Shown: positions 8,247-15,376, counted from the first letter of the stretch. The stretch: DNA of 16,685 bases from Shewanellaceae bacterium (GCA_016779685.1 JADHND010000009.1:1-16685), one strand, 5' to 3'. Notes: generated from the sequence alone by a model not told the origin. Program-made: numbers and translations.

Positions 8247-8268
8247 TTTTATGTCAATTGACATAAAA
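8247..8268. promoter_or_regulatory. Perfect 22-bp palindrome upstream of the pilin genes, possible operator
   Basis: The half-site TTTTATGTCAA is followed directly by its exact reverse complement, with no spacer, centred between 8257 and 8258. It lies in the 207-bp AT-rich spacer between mshG and the first pilin gene, about 109 bases before that start codon. A gapless palindrome makes a poor terminator hairpin and is typical of binding sites for dimeric regulators. I do not recognise the regulator. No well-formed -10/-35 pair is visible next to it. Confidence 0.5.
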
Positions 8269-8376
8269 TTGCTCAATTTAAAGTAGCTTAAGCATGGTTA
8301 GTTATTGATTTTCAAACCGATGTAGCGATGGCTTGAATGTAATAATAATAATGTATACGTAAGGAAATAAATAAAC

Positions 8377-8820
8377 ATGAAACAACAAAGAGGTTTTTTA
8401 CTGTTTGAAGTCACACTTTTGTTATCTATTTTAGGGTTGTTGGCCGTGTTCGTCGTGCCAAAAATGAGCTTTGTAACGGATGAGCTGTCTCGCAATTTTG
8501 TGGTGGATGATATTAAGGAGCAAGTCGTATCGACGGCTTTACTGTATAAAGCAGCGCATAGCGAATATCCAACAGGTCATGAGTTAAGACAAAAATTACG
8601 CTCAAAAGGTCTCGTAATTGATGGAGCTGCAGATGAACATAATAAAGGAATCCAGAATAAAACAGCTGCCCCTGCTTCTAATGAATCTAAGGAGAGTGAA
8701 TTGACTTTGACATTTAGACACACATGTAAAACAAGTACAGAGCTGGCAACAATCACATATACAAAAAACAAAGATGGGCTTCCAGAATTTAAGCACTGTG
8801 GTAAAGCATTCAGCCTATAA
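8377..8820 (+). CDS. Atypical type IV pilin-like protein (MshA/MshB-related)
   Basis: A 147-residue prepilin. The short leader MKQQRG ends in the prepilin peptidase glycine; the mature chain begins FLLFEV with Glu at position 5, followed by a long hydrophobic helix to about residue 28. The first turn (F-L-L-F-E) is unusual compared with F-T-L-I-E. The C-terminus has two cysteines (in FRHTC and FKHCGKAFSL) that could form the C-terminal disulfide loop of MSHA pilins. The ribosome-binding site AAGGA lies at 8361-8365. It is in the place normally held by mshF/mshB, but resemblance outside the N-terminal helix is low, so no symbol is given. It converges on the inverted pilin gene with 31 bases between the stops. 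Confidence 0.75.
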   Translation: MKQQRGFLLFEVTLLLSILGLLAVFVVPKMSFVTDELSRNFVVDDIKEQVVSTALLYKAAHSEYPTGHELRQKLRSKGLVIDGAADEHNKGIQNKTAAPASNESKESELTLTFRHTCKTSTELATITYTKNKDGLPEFKHCGKAFSL

Positions 8821-8851
8821 AGGAAGTCACTTCTAACAGTCGAAGGCGCCA

Positions 8852-9388
8852 TTAATCGTCGCAGGTACCCCCTGTGGCGATCATCGGCTTGGGATCTGTG
8901 CCTTGAGGCTCTGTTACAGTGACAAAACAGTTTTGGTCAATAACAATGTAGAGTGTCCCTGTTTTATTGTCTATTTCTGAGGTTTGAATGGTTTTTTTCG
9001 CCTCATTTTCTCCTTGTCTACCTTGTAAATCTTTAATATCCATCAGTGCTAGTAAGTTAGCGCAATCATTACTGGCTTTAACTGCCGGGTAGCTGTTGTT
9101 GACACAAATATCTTGGTTGTTGACGGTGATTTTACCGTTCGTAACCCCGTCAACCGAGGCTTTGACGGCACCTAGAGCCAACACGTTGTTGACTGCCGCA
9201 ATGGTATTTTTCTGAACAATTTTATTGGCGGAATCCTTCAGACTAAAAAAGCGGGGCGCAGCGACAATAGCTAATACGGATAAAATCACCATGACCATCA
9301 CAATTTCAATGAGGGTAAAACCTTGTTTAAAAAGTCGCTGTACAGAAAAAATAGGATTCATGTGCAATGGATAAAGCTTATTACTCAT
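8852..9388 (-). CDS. MshA-like type IV pilin, inverted relative to the locus
   Basis: This prepilin has a leader ending KQG, then mature FTLIEIVMVMVILSVLAIVA with Glu5, the standard major pilin N-terminus, and AAPRFFSLKDSA, as in MshA/MshB. Four cysteines are present in the mature part. The last pair frames NCFVTVTEPQ...GGTCDD, closely resembling the C-terminal disulfide loop of Vibrio MshA. Of all pilin-like genes here it looks most like a major MSHA pilin. Two starts are possible: ATG 9388 (leader 23 residues) and ATG 9361 (leader 14 residues, nearer to normal). Neither has a clear ribosome-binding site. It lies on the minus strand inside an otherwise plus-strand locus, which is unusual for mshA. 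Confidence 0.88.
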   Translation of the reverse strand: MSNKLYPLHMNPIFSVQRLFKQGFTLIEIVMVMVILSVLAIVAAPRFFSLKDSANKIVQKNTIAAVNNVLALGAVKASVDGVTNGKITVNNQDICVNNSYPAVKASNDCANLLALMDIKDLQGRQGENEAKKTIQTSEIDNKTGTLYIVIDQNCFVTVTEPQGTDPKPMIATGGTCDD

Positions 9389-9575
9389 ACACTAAGTCTA
9401 GTCAAATTTAAGCGAGATGTATGCTGAACGGTCATTATTTTTATGAAGTTGGTTAAAAAGTGTGATTTAGTCGCTACTTTAGGGCTTGTCATTGGCACCA
9501 GTGCCAGGGGCTGTGGTAGCATGTAATGTAATTTTTTTTCGTTCACTCGTTCCAATGAGCACATTTGAGATTGAT
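9389..9575. other. Divergent spacer between the inverted pilin gene and the small membrane protein gene
   Basis: This 187-bp spacer must hold the promoter of the minus-strand pilin gene and may hold that of the plus-strand genes. No convincing -35/-10 pair is visible on either strand. It contains an interrupted inverted repeat, TGGCAC-CA-GTGCCA (9493-9506). The TGGCAC half recalls a sigma54 -24 element, but the required downstream GC is missing on both strands. Confidence 0.35.
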
Positions 9576-9758
9576 ATGCCTAAGCAAGCCAAAAATAAGC
9601 CAAAAAAACAGCACGAGTGGGTGTTTGCCATCTTGTTGTTCGTTTTTTTCGCCTGGTTAGGTCAGCTAGAGCTCACTCACTATGAGCAAAGCGGGATTGC
9701 TGTCATTGATGCTGCGTTGGCGGGCAAGCGTTCCTCTCACTCTGAACCATCTAAGTAG
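9576..9758 (+). CDS. Small single-pass membrane protein of unknown function
   Basis: A 60-residue frame: a strongly basic N-terminus (MPKQAKNKPKKQ), one hydrophobic segment WVFAILLFVFFAWLG (about residues 15-29), then a mainly polar tail of about 30 residues. This is the layout of a small type II bitopic membrane protein with the tail in the periplasm. GAGA at 9567-9570 is a weak ribosome-binding site for ATG 9576; an in-frame ATG at 9555 has none. It lies where a small msh accessory gene might sit, but I recognise no similarity to MshF. Coding status is supported by the ordered basic-hydrophobic-polar layout and by position, not by a known family. Confidence 0.5.
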   Translation: MPKQAKNKPKKQHEWVFAILLFVFFAWLGQLELTHYEQSGIAVIDAALAGKRSSHSEPSK

Positions 9759-9836
9759 CATTCTTCCTTAATATAGCTTTATTTTTAGTAAATAATTTGT
9801 CAAAATACGGTGGCTTGCGTGGTTATCAAGGAAGTT

Positions 9837-10361
9837 ATGGTGCGTTGCTCTACTTTGCCGAAAGGCTTTAGCCTGTTAGAACTCTCTCTCGTTATCTTGA
9901 TTTTATCAACATTATCGGTTTATGTCGGCCTATCGAGTGACTCTGTTCAGAGTTATGTGGCTCATCTTAAGCGAGAAACCTTGATCAGTCACTTAGAAGA
10001 TGCATTGCAGCAGGTGACGCTGCGGGTGACCATTGGAGGCACTCAGCAAGATGCGCATGGCAATCAATATTTGCCCGTATTCAACCATAAAATTCCTATG
10101 GTAGCTGGTCATATTAGGATGTTAAATTCGCATGATGCAGCTGACCACGTCAATTTATTGGTCTTAATAGCCAAACCCTTGTATCAGTATACAGTGCCCA
10201 GTGCTATGCTCGATCATCAACGGATTCAAACCGCTTCGTTTACCAGTCCCGGTAAGTCGTTGATGTTGGCCGTCGCTAACGCCTGTTTTGTGCGTATAAG
10301 CTCAGATAGAAGTCATCCCCAGCGCATCTCATTCGAACGTTATCCGAGAGAAACTTGCTAA
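9837..10361 (+). CDS. MshA/MshB-like minor pilin
   Basis: A prepilin with leader MVRCSTLPKG and mature start FSLLELSLVILILSTL (Glu5), followed by an alpha helix and a globular domain. The last 25 residues lie between two cysteines (ACFVRISS...RETC), the C-terminal disulfide loop seen in MSHA-type pilins. AAGGAAG at 9828-9834 supports ATG 9837 or the adjacent GTG 9840, rather than the further upstream GTG 9810. The stop overlaps the next start (TAATG at 10359-10363), so the pair is translationally coupled. It may correspond to mshB by position; sequence is too divergent to be sure. Confidence 0.78.
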   Translation: MVRCSTLPKGFSLLELSLVILILSTLSVYVGLSSDSVQSYVAHLKRETLISHLEDALQQVTLRVTIGGTQQDAHGNQYLPVFNHKIPMVAGHIRMLNSHDAADHVNLLVLIAKPLYQYTVPSAMLDHQRIQTASFTSPGKSLMLAVANACFVRISSDRSHPQRISFERYPRETC

Positions 10362-10825
10362 TGTTAAGACAGCCTCAACGCCCGTCATGGTTGCAAGGGC
10401 TGATTTTGCTAGAGATCGTTTGCTATGTGCTGATTATCAGCAGTCTCATGTTGAGCATTTTCCCGCATTTGTCCTTGCTTAACGAGGTCGCTACAACGAC
10501 GAAGTTAAATGGCGTCAAAGCTGAAATACAAGCGCATCTTGATCTGATTTATACCCAAGCGGCCTTAGAGCAAAAGCACAAAGGTTGGACTAAAATTTTA
10601 TATCAGAAGCAGTGGCTTGACTTAAACAGCGGCTATCCAACTGCGGTTGGGCAAACCCAACTCGGTAAAACCGCCAGCCTACCAACGGTACTCGACCATT
10701 TAGAGATGACATATCAGGTATGGAATCAGGCGGTTGCGGTTGAAATCACCCAACAATGTCATTTATCGATTTGGCGTGGTCAACCTGATTTACCTTATCG
10801 CTTCACTGCGATAGGTTGTCCTTAA
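10361..10825 (+). CDS. MshA/MshB-like minor pilin
   Basis: A 154-residue prepilin with leader MLRQPQRPSWLQG and mature start LILLEIVCYVLIISSL. Glu5 is kept, although position 1 is Leu rather than Phe and a Cys sits in the helix. Residues around LNGVKAEIQAHLDLIYTQAA and LDLNSGYPTA fit the MshA/MshB pattern (helix with YSKAA-like segment, then GYP). Two cysteines close a short C-terminal loop (QCHLSIWRG...AIGC). It overlaps the previous gene by one base and lies before mshC, the normal place of mshA. I leave the symbol open because the inverted gene looks more like MshA. Confidence 0.75.
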   Translation: MLRQPQRPSWLQGLILLEIVCYVLIISSLMLSIFPHLSLLNEVATTTKLNGVKAEIQAHLDLIYTQAALEQKHKGWTKILYQKQWLDLNSGYPTAVGQTQLGKTASLPTVLDHLEMTYQVWNQAVAVEITQQCHLSIWRGQPDLPYRFTAIGCP

Positions 10826-10884
10826 TATCAATTAGTAGCCAAACAAATGAGGACACTTTCATAGCGATGGAACAGCAGGTTGTA

Positions 10885-11379
10885 ATGGGCAGAATAGGTA
10901 GATTTTCGCAGGGTTTTTCATTGCTTGAGCTCGGTATGGTCATTTTATTGATGGGTATGTTCTCCCTGCTGATGATCCCACGTTGGTCACCTTCATCATG
11001 GCAGTCGAATATAACATCGAATCAGCTCATTGCATCGCTTCGAGCCCTGCAATGGCGGCAAATGCATGATGCTGAATTAAGTTATATGTTTTTAATTGAC
11101 AATGAACAGCATGCCATGGGGGAGGTGGTGTTGGATCAAAAAGTATCTTGTCGATCCGTTTCATATCCCATTCATCAACCTAAATCATGGGATCATGACC
11201 AAGTGATTCAGCGTTATCAAGAGCCAGTTGTGGCAAAGCTACCTATTTGTTTTGATACACAAGGTCGTCCCTTGGGTGCGATAGCAGGATGCAATGGGCC
11301 TTGTTTAAGTGTGGTGGATACATCGCCGACCCATATTTGTATTTCAGCAGGAGGCGATATTCGTGCATGCCAGCCGTAA
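10885..11379 (+). CDS. mshC: MSHA minor pilin MshC (GspH/FimT-like)
   Basis: A prepilin with leader MGRIGRFSQG and mature start FSLLELGMVILLMGMFSLLMIPRW (Glu5). Then comes a segment LIASLRALQWRQMHDAELSYMFLID, typical of MshC and GspH/FimT minor pilins, where an arginine-rich helix leads to the beta domain. The C-terminal part has several cysteines (PICFD, AGCNGPC, HICIS, RACQP). ATG 10885 follows AGG at 10877-10879. ATG 10867, in frame, is an alternative, with GAGGA at 10849-10853 but a 13-base spacer. It sits immediately before mshD, overlapping it by 17 bases, as in known msh clusters. Confidence 0.8.
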   Translation: MGRIGRFSQGFSLLELGMVILLMGMFSLLMIPRWSPSSWQSNITSNQLIASLRALQWRQMHDAELSYMFLIDNEQHAMGEVVLDQKVSCRSVSYPIHQPKSWDHDQVIQRYQEPVVAKLPICFDTQGRPLGAIAGCNGPCLSVVDTSPTHICISAGGDIRACQP

Positions 11380-11926
11380 ATCGATTGCAGGGATGATGCT
11401 GGTTGAAGTGGTATTGGCCTTGAGCTTAATGAGTGTATTGGTGTTGCTGCTAACGCAGTTTATCCTACCGACAGCACAACGTAGTCTGGATATAGAAAAA
11501 CGGTGGACTGCTGTCCATGTTGCGCAATCATTGATGGATGAGATTTGGGGCGCTCGCTTTGATGAACACGCTCACGGTGAAGGACAGCAAGGTTGTTCAG
11601 TGGTGAAACATGCATCGATTCCACCATGTACTCCGCCGGCACAACTTGGAGCCGATCTGGACGAGCGAGCCAATGGAGTCGTGTTGCGAGATAGCTTTGA
11701 TGATGTAGATGATTATGATGGTTTTGATCAGTCATTTCGACTACCGTATTCGACCCAGACTTATGCTCAACGGTATCCTGATATTCAATTTAAGGTGTCG
11801 GTGCAATATTCGACCAAGGTTGGCGTCGTCGCGTCATCGATGAAGCTTTATAAACTGATTCGGATTGATATTCAGGTGGCAGATGCGAAGCCTTTTTCGA
11901 TAGAAGCGATTCGAGGTCACTACTGA
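11363..11926 (+). CDS. mshD: MSHA minor pilin MshD
   Basis: A 187-residue prepilin beginning at GTG 11363 within the end of mshC. The start is fixed by a full ribosome-binding site AGGAGG at 11349-11354, spacer 8, which gives leader MHASRKSIAG before mature MMLVEVVLALSL (Glu5). Longer in-frame starts give an unsuitable leader. The segments VAQSLMDEIWGARFDE and DSFDDVDDYDGFDQS are the hallmarks of MshD proteins, which typically carry SLM/LMDEI and DDVDDY. It should be part of the minor pilin tip complex with MshC, MshO and MshP. The stop overlaps the mshO start (TGATG at 11924-11928). Confidence 0.9.
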   Translation: MHASRKSIAGMMLVEVVLALSLMSVLVLLLTQFILPTAQRSLDIEKRWTAVHVAQSLMDEIWGARFDEHAHGEGQQGCSVVKHASIPPCTPPAQLGADLDERANGVVLRDSFDDVDDYDGFDQSFRLPYSTQTYAQRYPDIQFKVSVQYSTKVGVVASSMKLYKLIRIDIQVADAKPFSIEAIRGHY

Positions 11927-12801
11927 TGCGCCGGAATATGCTGGGTGTTACTTTGTTTGAATTGATGATGGTGTTGGTTATCTTGTCGATTGTTGGGTTT
12001 GGGTTTGCGAAGTTAGTCATTTTCGCCAGCACCCTATACCAACATCAAGTGACAACCCGCGCGGTGATGACGCAAGCTGGATTTGTGGGCGCACGCATGC
12101 GCGACAGTTTGCAGTTCGTCTTACCAGATAGTGTTGCAGTAAGGCGTGAGTCCGATCAACTGATTTGTTTAGATAGCATTGCATTGAATCATACAGGTTT
12201 GTATGCTCGCTGGGAAGGGAACAGCCAAGCGGTTGCTATTTTTATGCCCGCTTTGGAATCGGCGCAACCAATCAAATGGCCTCAAGCTGTTTTTTTTGAG
12301 GGGGCCGCCTCAAGAAAAACATTTCCCTACCGGCATTTTTCCTGGGTGCTGCAAGCAACTGAATCAGAATTGGTGTTAAAAAGCCCTGCTTCACTGGCTC
12401 CTATGAGCGCAATGGCAACCCATGGGCGTTTTTTTCTCGCGACGGACGTGCAAAGTTTTTGTTTAATTCCGAGCCCAAAGCACCATCAAAAAAGACCGTT
12501 TGCTGATTTATATGGATGCCGGAAACCTGTATTAAAGCAAAAAAATAATAGGCCGAGGCGAGTTAAATCCATCGTGAACAAATGTCATTTGCTGGCCAGT
12601 CATATTGTCGCGTCGTCATCAGCGACAACGAGAGGGAAGTTACAATCGGTTTTTGAGGTGGCATTCCCACCCTTTGTGGTGGAGCAAAAATCTAACCGAG
12701 ACACCCAGACGGTGGTGTTAAACTTCAGTTTCTATACATCTTCTCCTATAGGTGATTTTCTGACTCGATTAAATCAACGAATACAGGTGGGTTATGAATG
12801 A
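11926..12801 (+). CDS. mshO: MSHA minor pilin MshO (PilW/GspJ-like)
   Basis: A 291-residue prepilin, the largest minor pilin here, with leader MRRNMLG and mature start VTLFELMMVLVILSIVGFGF (Glu5, Val at position 1). The size, the R-x-R-DSLQFVLPDSV segment early in the mature chain, and its position after mshD all fit MshO, a GspJ/PilW-type minor pilin. GAGG at 11913-11916 supports ATG 11926. A very basic stretch (about residues 180-220, with HHQKR and RPRRVKS) lies between scattered cysteines in the second half; I do not recall it as usual. The 3' end overlaps mshP by eight bases. Confidence 0.82.
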   Translation: MRRNMLGVTLFELMMVLVILSIVGFGFAKLVIFASTLYQHQVTTRAVMTQAGFVGARMRDSLQFVLPDSVAVRRESDQLICLDSIALNHTGLYARWEGNSQAVAIFMPALESAQPIKWPQAVFFEGAASRKTFPYRHFSWVLQATESELVLKSPASLAPMSAMATHGRFFLATDVQSFCLIPSPKHHQKRPFADLYGCRKPVLKQKNNRPRRVKSIVNKCHLLASHIVASSSATTRGKLQSVFEVAFPPFVVEQKSNRDTQTVVLNFSFYTSSPIGDFLTRLNQRIQVGYE

Positions 12802-13237
12802 TAATCGCGGCCATATTTTATGGATGGTTTTGCTGGCGCTGGTTATATCATCTGTCATGGCCCTGCAAATGATGCGCATTGCGCAGCATAATGATGAGCA
12901 ATTTGCGGTACAAGTTGCGGCCGTGCGGGCTGAGCTAGTAGCAAAATCTTATATAGATCGTACTTTAGTTGAGTTCAAGAGTCGTGAAAGAAAGTGCGCT
13001 ACGGAGAATCGTCAACCATTATCGATAAAGCAACATGTGTCGAACAAGCATATTTTTTATCGATATTCTTGTGACATAGAGTTGTCAGCGTGTCGTCAAG
13101 GAAAACTCGCTCAGCAGCGTGCTGTACGTGTCTGGGTGGCAACAAAATGCGGACTTCGTTCTTGTCAAAACACGGGGTGTTTGAGAGCTACTAGCAGTAA
13201 AAGTACATACTTAACGTTAAACAAAGAGATTAAATGA
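12794..13237 (+). CDS. mshP: MshP-like minor pilin (PilX-like), cysteine-rich C-terminus
   Basis: A 147-residue protein with one N-terminal hydrophobic helix (ILWMVLLALVISSVMALQMM, about residues 8-27) after MNDNRG. It matches MshP/PilX-type proteins in position and layout, including a helix continuing as AELVAKSYID. There is no Glu at position 5 after the RG processing site; MshP and PilX-like pilins often lack it. The C-terminal half holds six cysteines (in RKC, YSC, SAC, TKC, RSC, TGC). The start ATG 12794 overlaps mshO and follows AGGTGG at 12785-12790. mshQ, normally next, is absent. The call rests mainly on context. Confidence 0.7.
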   Translation: MNDNRGHILWMVLLALVISSVMALQMMRIAQHNDEQFAVQVAAVRAELVAKSYIDRTLVEFKSRERKCATENRQPLSIKQHVSNKHIFYRYSCDIELSACRQGKLAQQRAVRVWVATKCGLRSCQNTGCLRATSSKSTYLTLNKEIK

Positions 13238-13326
13238 ATTTGTTATTCAATGAGACAATCTAAAAGTCAGCTGTTTTTAAAATTTTTCATATAAATATGA
13301 GAAATCGATTTATAGACTGCCAAATG

Positions 13327-13355
13327 TTGTCTAAAATAGAGGTATTTGATATAAC
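13327..13355 (+). promoter_or_regulatory. sigma70-type promoter of the mreBCD genes
   Basis: A -35 element TTGTCT (13327-13332) and a -10 element TATAAC (13350-13355) are separated by exactly 17 bases, about 70 bases before the mreB ATG. Both match the consensus well, and the surrounding 187-bp spacer (13238-13424) is otherwise AT-rich and non-coding. This suggests mreB has its own promoter and does not depend on the msh transcript. No strong terminator is visible between mshP and this promoter, so some read-through is possible. Confidence 0.6.
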
Positions 13356-13424
13356 AAGCACTTGATCGTAATCACTGGCCTTCTTATAGGCATTATCTTA
13401 ATTTATTTATAGCAGGCGAGCTTC

Positions 13425-14471
13425 ATGTTTAAAAAACTTCGTGGACTTTTTTCAAATGATTTGTCTATAGACTTAGGCACAGCCAATACCCTGATTTATG
13501 TCAGAGATGAAGGTATTGTTCTTAACGAGCCATCAGTGGTTGCCATTCGTGGGGAGCATGGAGTTGGCCAAAAATCAGTGGCTGCTGTTGGAACAGAAGC
13601 AAAGCAAATGTTGGGGCGAACGCCAGGTAATATTCAGGCGATACGCCCAATGAAAGACGGTGTGATTGCAGACTTTTATGTTACGGAAAGAATGTTGCAG
13701 CATTTTATCAAACAAGTACACAACAACACGTTGTTTCGTCCAAGCCCCCGCGTCTTAGTGTGTGTCCCAGTTGGCGCTACTCAAGTTGAGCGCAGAGCGA
13801 TTCGTGAGTCTGCTTTAGGTGCAGGTGCGCGCGAGGTTTATTTGATTGAAGAGCCAATGGCAGCTGCGATTGGAGCAGCTTTGCCCGTTTCTGAAGCAAC
13901 GGGCTCTATGGTCGTTGATATTGGTGGTGGTACCACAGAAGTGGCCATTATTTCACTCAACGGAGTGGTTTACTCCTCCTCAGTACGCATTGGTGGAGAT
14001 CGCTTCGATGAAGGGATCATCAATTATGTTCGCCGTAACTATGGTAGCTTGATTGGTGAAGCGACCGCTGAGCGGATTAAGCATAAAATAGGCACGGCTT
14101 ATCCCGGAGATGAAGTGAATGAAATCGAAGTTCGTGGGCGTAATCTTGCCGAAGGTGTACCACGTAGTTTTACTCTCAACAGCAATGAGATTCTTGAAGC
14201 ACTACAAGAGCCGCTGTCTGGTATCGTTAGTGCCGTGATGGTTGCGTTAGAGCAGTCCCCTCCTGAATTGGCGTCGGATATTTCAGAACGGGGTATGGTG
14301 CTAACAGGGGGAGGTGCGTTGCTGAAAGATTTGGATCGCTTGCTAATGCAAGAAACTGGTATTCCTGTCGTGGTGGCAGAAGATCCACTGACATGCGTGG
14401 CTCGCGGTGGTGGCACTGCGCTTGAAATGATAGACATGCATGGCGGCGATTTATTTGCTGAAGAAATTTAA
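13425..14471 (+). CDS. mreB: Rod shape-determining protein MreB
   Basis: A 348-residue bacterial actin, at full family length. The phosphate-1 motif is SIDLGTANTLIY (from residue 14), the phosphate-2 motif VVDIGGGTTEVAII (from residue 163) and the adenosine motif MVLTGGGALLKDLDRLL (about residues 290-306). VLVCVPVGATQVERRAIRESA and EEPMAAAIGA are near-invariant in MreB. The N-terminal MFKKLRGLF is the usual amphipathic membrane-binding helix. MreB filaments guide peptidoglycan elongation. AGGCGAG lies just before the ATG. Much more conserved than the pilin genes before it. Confidence 0.98.
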   Translation: MFKKLRGLFSNDLSIDLGTANTLIYVRDEGIVLNEPSVVAIRGEHGVGQKSVAAVGTEAKQMLGRTPGNIQAIRPMKDGVIADFYVTERMLQHFIKQVHNNTLFRPSPRVLVCVPVGATQVERRAIRESALGAGAREVYLIEEPMAAAIGAALPVSEATGSMVVDIGGGTTEVAIISLNGVVYSSSVRIGGDRFDEGIINYVRRNYGSLIGEATAERIKHKIGTAYPGDEVNEIEVRGRNLAEGVPRSFTLNSNEILEALQEPLSGIVSAVMVALEQSPPELASDISERGMVLTGGGALLKDLDRLLMQETGIPVVVAEDPLTCVARGGGTALEMIDMHGGDLFAEEI

Positions 14472-14506
14472 TCATCGTGACTCTAAACGGTTGGTTATAA
14501 CCTGTT

Positions 14507-15376
14507 ATGAAATTGATTTTTGCTCGTGGTTTGTCTTTACAAGTCAGGCTCATTCTGGCAGTAATGTTTTCATTACTGCTTTTGGTCATGCGTCAAGAAA
14601 TTGAACCGGCACGCCACTCCTTGTCAACTATGTTGAGTCCGTTACAATGTTTAGCTGATATACCCAGTCGTATGGTTAACTTTACGGGTAATTGGTTGTA
14701 TAGCAAGCAGCAATTAGAACAGCAAAATCATGACTTGTTGTATCAACAGCTCATGATGAGTGAACGTTTACAGCGTTTCGAGCATATTCATCAAGAAAAT
14801 TTGAGACTGCGATCTCTGTTGGGATCGCAGGCACGGATGGATGCGCGCAAAATTGTCACAGAAGTACGCAAGGTAGCCAGTGATCCCTTTCACCACTATA
14901 TCGTATTGGACGTTGGTCAGCGAGATGGTGTTTATGAAGGACAAACGGTGATTGATGACAAAGGTATCGTAGGTCAGGTGATTCAAGTGAGCGCTTTAAC
15001 CAGCCGAGTGCTGCTGATATCCGATGTTAATCATGCGATTCCTATTCGCGTTGCGCGCAACGACGTTCGCTCAATTGCTTATGGTAACGGTGAGATCGAT
15101 GAGATTGAGTTGCGCAATTTACCTGTCAATACAGATATTGAAGAAGGTGACTTTTTGGTTTCATCCGGTCTGGGTGGGCGGTTTCCTGAAGGTCATCCCG
15201 TGGCTAGGGTCCATTTCGTAGAGCGTGACGCGCGTCAGCGCTATGCGGTGGTGAAAGCAAAACCGATTGCATCGTTGGATCGGGTGCGTTACGTGCTCTT
15301 ATTATGGCCTGGAGCAGCACCGATGCTCCCATCGCCTGTTGTCTCCGACAATCCTAAGCCAGAGGAGAGTCTGTAA
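14507..15376 (+). CDS. mreC: Rod shape-determining protein MreC
   Basis: A 289-residue bitopic inner-membrane protein with a short cytoplasmic N-terminus, one membrane helix (about residues 12-28), a coiled coil (about 68-105, rich in Gln, Glu and Leu) and the two-lobed periplasmic beta domain. Typical MreC motifs are VASDPFHHYIVLDVGQRDGVYEG, GIVGQVIQVS, SRVLLISDVNHAIPIRV and FLVSSGLGGRFPEGHPVARV. It links MreB to the periplasmic wall synthases. It lies 35 bases after mreB in the same direction. No clear ribosome-binding site precedes the ATG; a 10-bp palindrome GGTTATAACC (14493-14502) occupies that place. Confidence 0.96.
   Translation: MKLIFARGLSLQVRLILAVMFSLLLLVMRQEIEPARHSLSTMLSPLQCLADIPSRMVNFTGNWLYSKQQLEQQNHDLLYQQLMMSERLQRFEHIHQENLRLRSLLGSQARMDARKIVTEVRKVASDPFHHYIVLDVGQRDGVYEGQTVIDDKGIVGQVIQVSALTSRVLLISDVNHAIPIRVARNDVRSIAYGNGEIDEIELRNLPVNTDIEEGDFLVSSGLGGRFPEGHPVARVHFVERDARQRYAVVKAKPIASLDRVRYVLLLWPGAAPMLPSPVVSDNPKPEESL

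Noticed and set aside
8341..8352. Short AAT repeat tract before the first pilin gene as a phase-variation site
   Set aside because: Only about four trinucleotide units outside any coding region; too short to support slipped-strand switching.
8223..9414. Direct repeat AAATTTAAGCG at 8223-8233 and 9404-9414, flanking the two convergent pilin genes
   Set aside because: Only 11 bases and mostly A/T, in direct rather than inverted orientation; chance is a sufficient explanation in AT-rich spacers.
9493..9506. TGGCAC-CA-GTGCCA as a sigma54 promoter element
   Set aside because: The GC dinucleotide needed at -12 is not found at the right distance on either strand; it remains only a short inverted repeat.
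9486..9575. Upstream extension of the small membrane protein from TTG 9486
   Set aside because: The rare start has no ribosome-binding site, and the added residues (MSLAPVPGAVVACNV) do not fit the basic N-terminus-helix layout.
14493..14502. 10-bp palindrome GGTTATAACC before mreC
   Set aside because: Short and within a 35-bp gap; palindromes of this size are common, and no function can be supported.
14227..14589. Long minus-strand open frames within mreB, mshN and other genes
   Set aside because: They lie opposite strongly supported coding sequences, show no recognisable domain and have no ribosome-binding site or plausible promoter.
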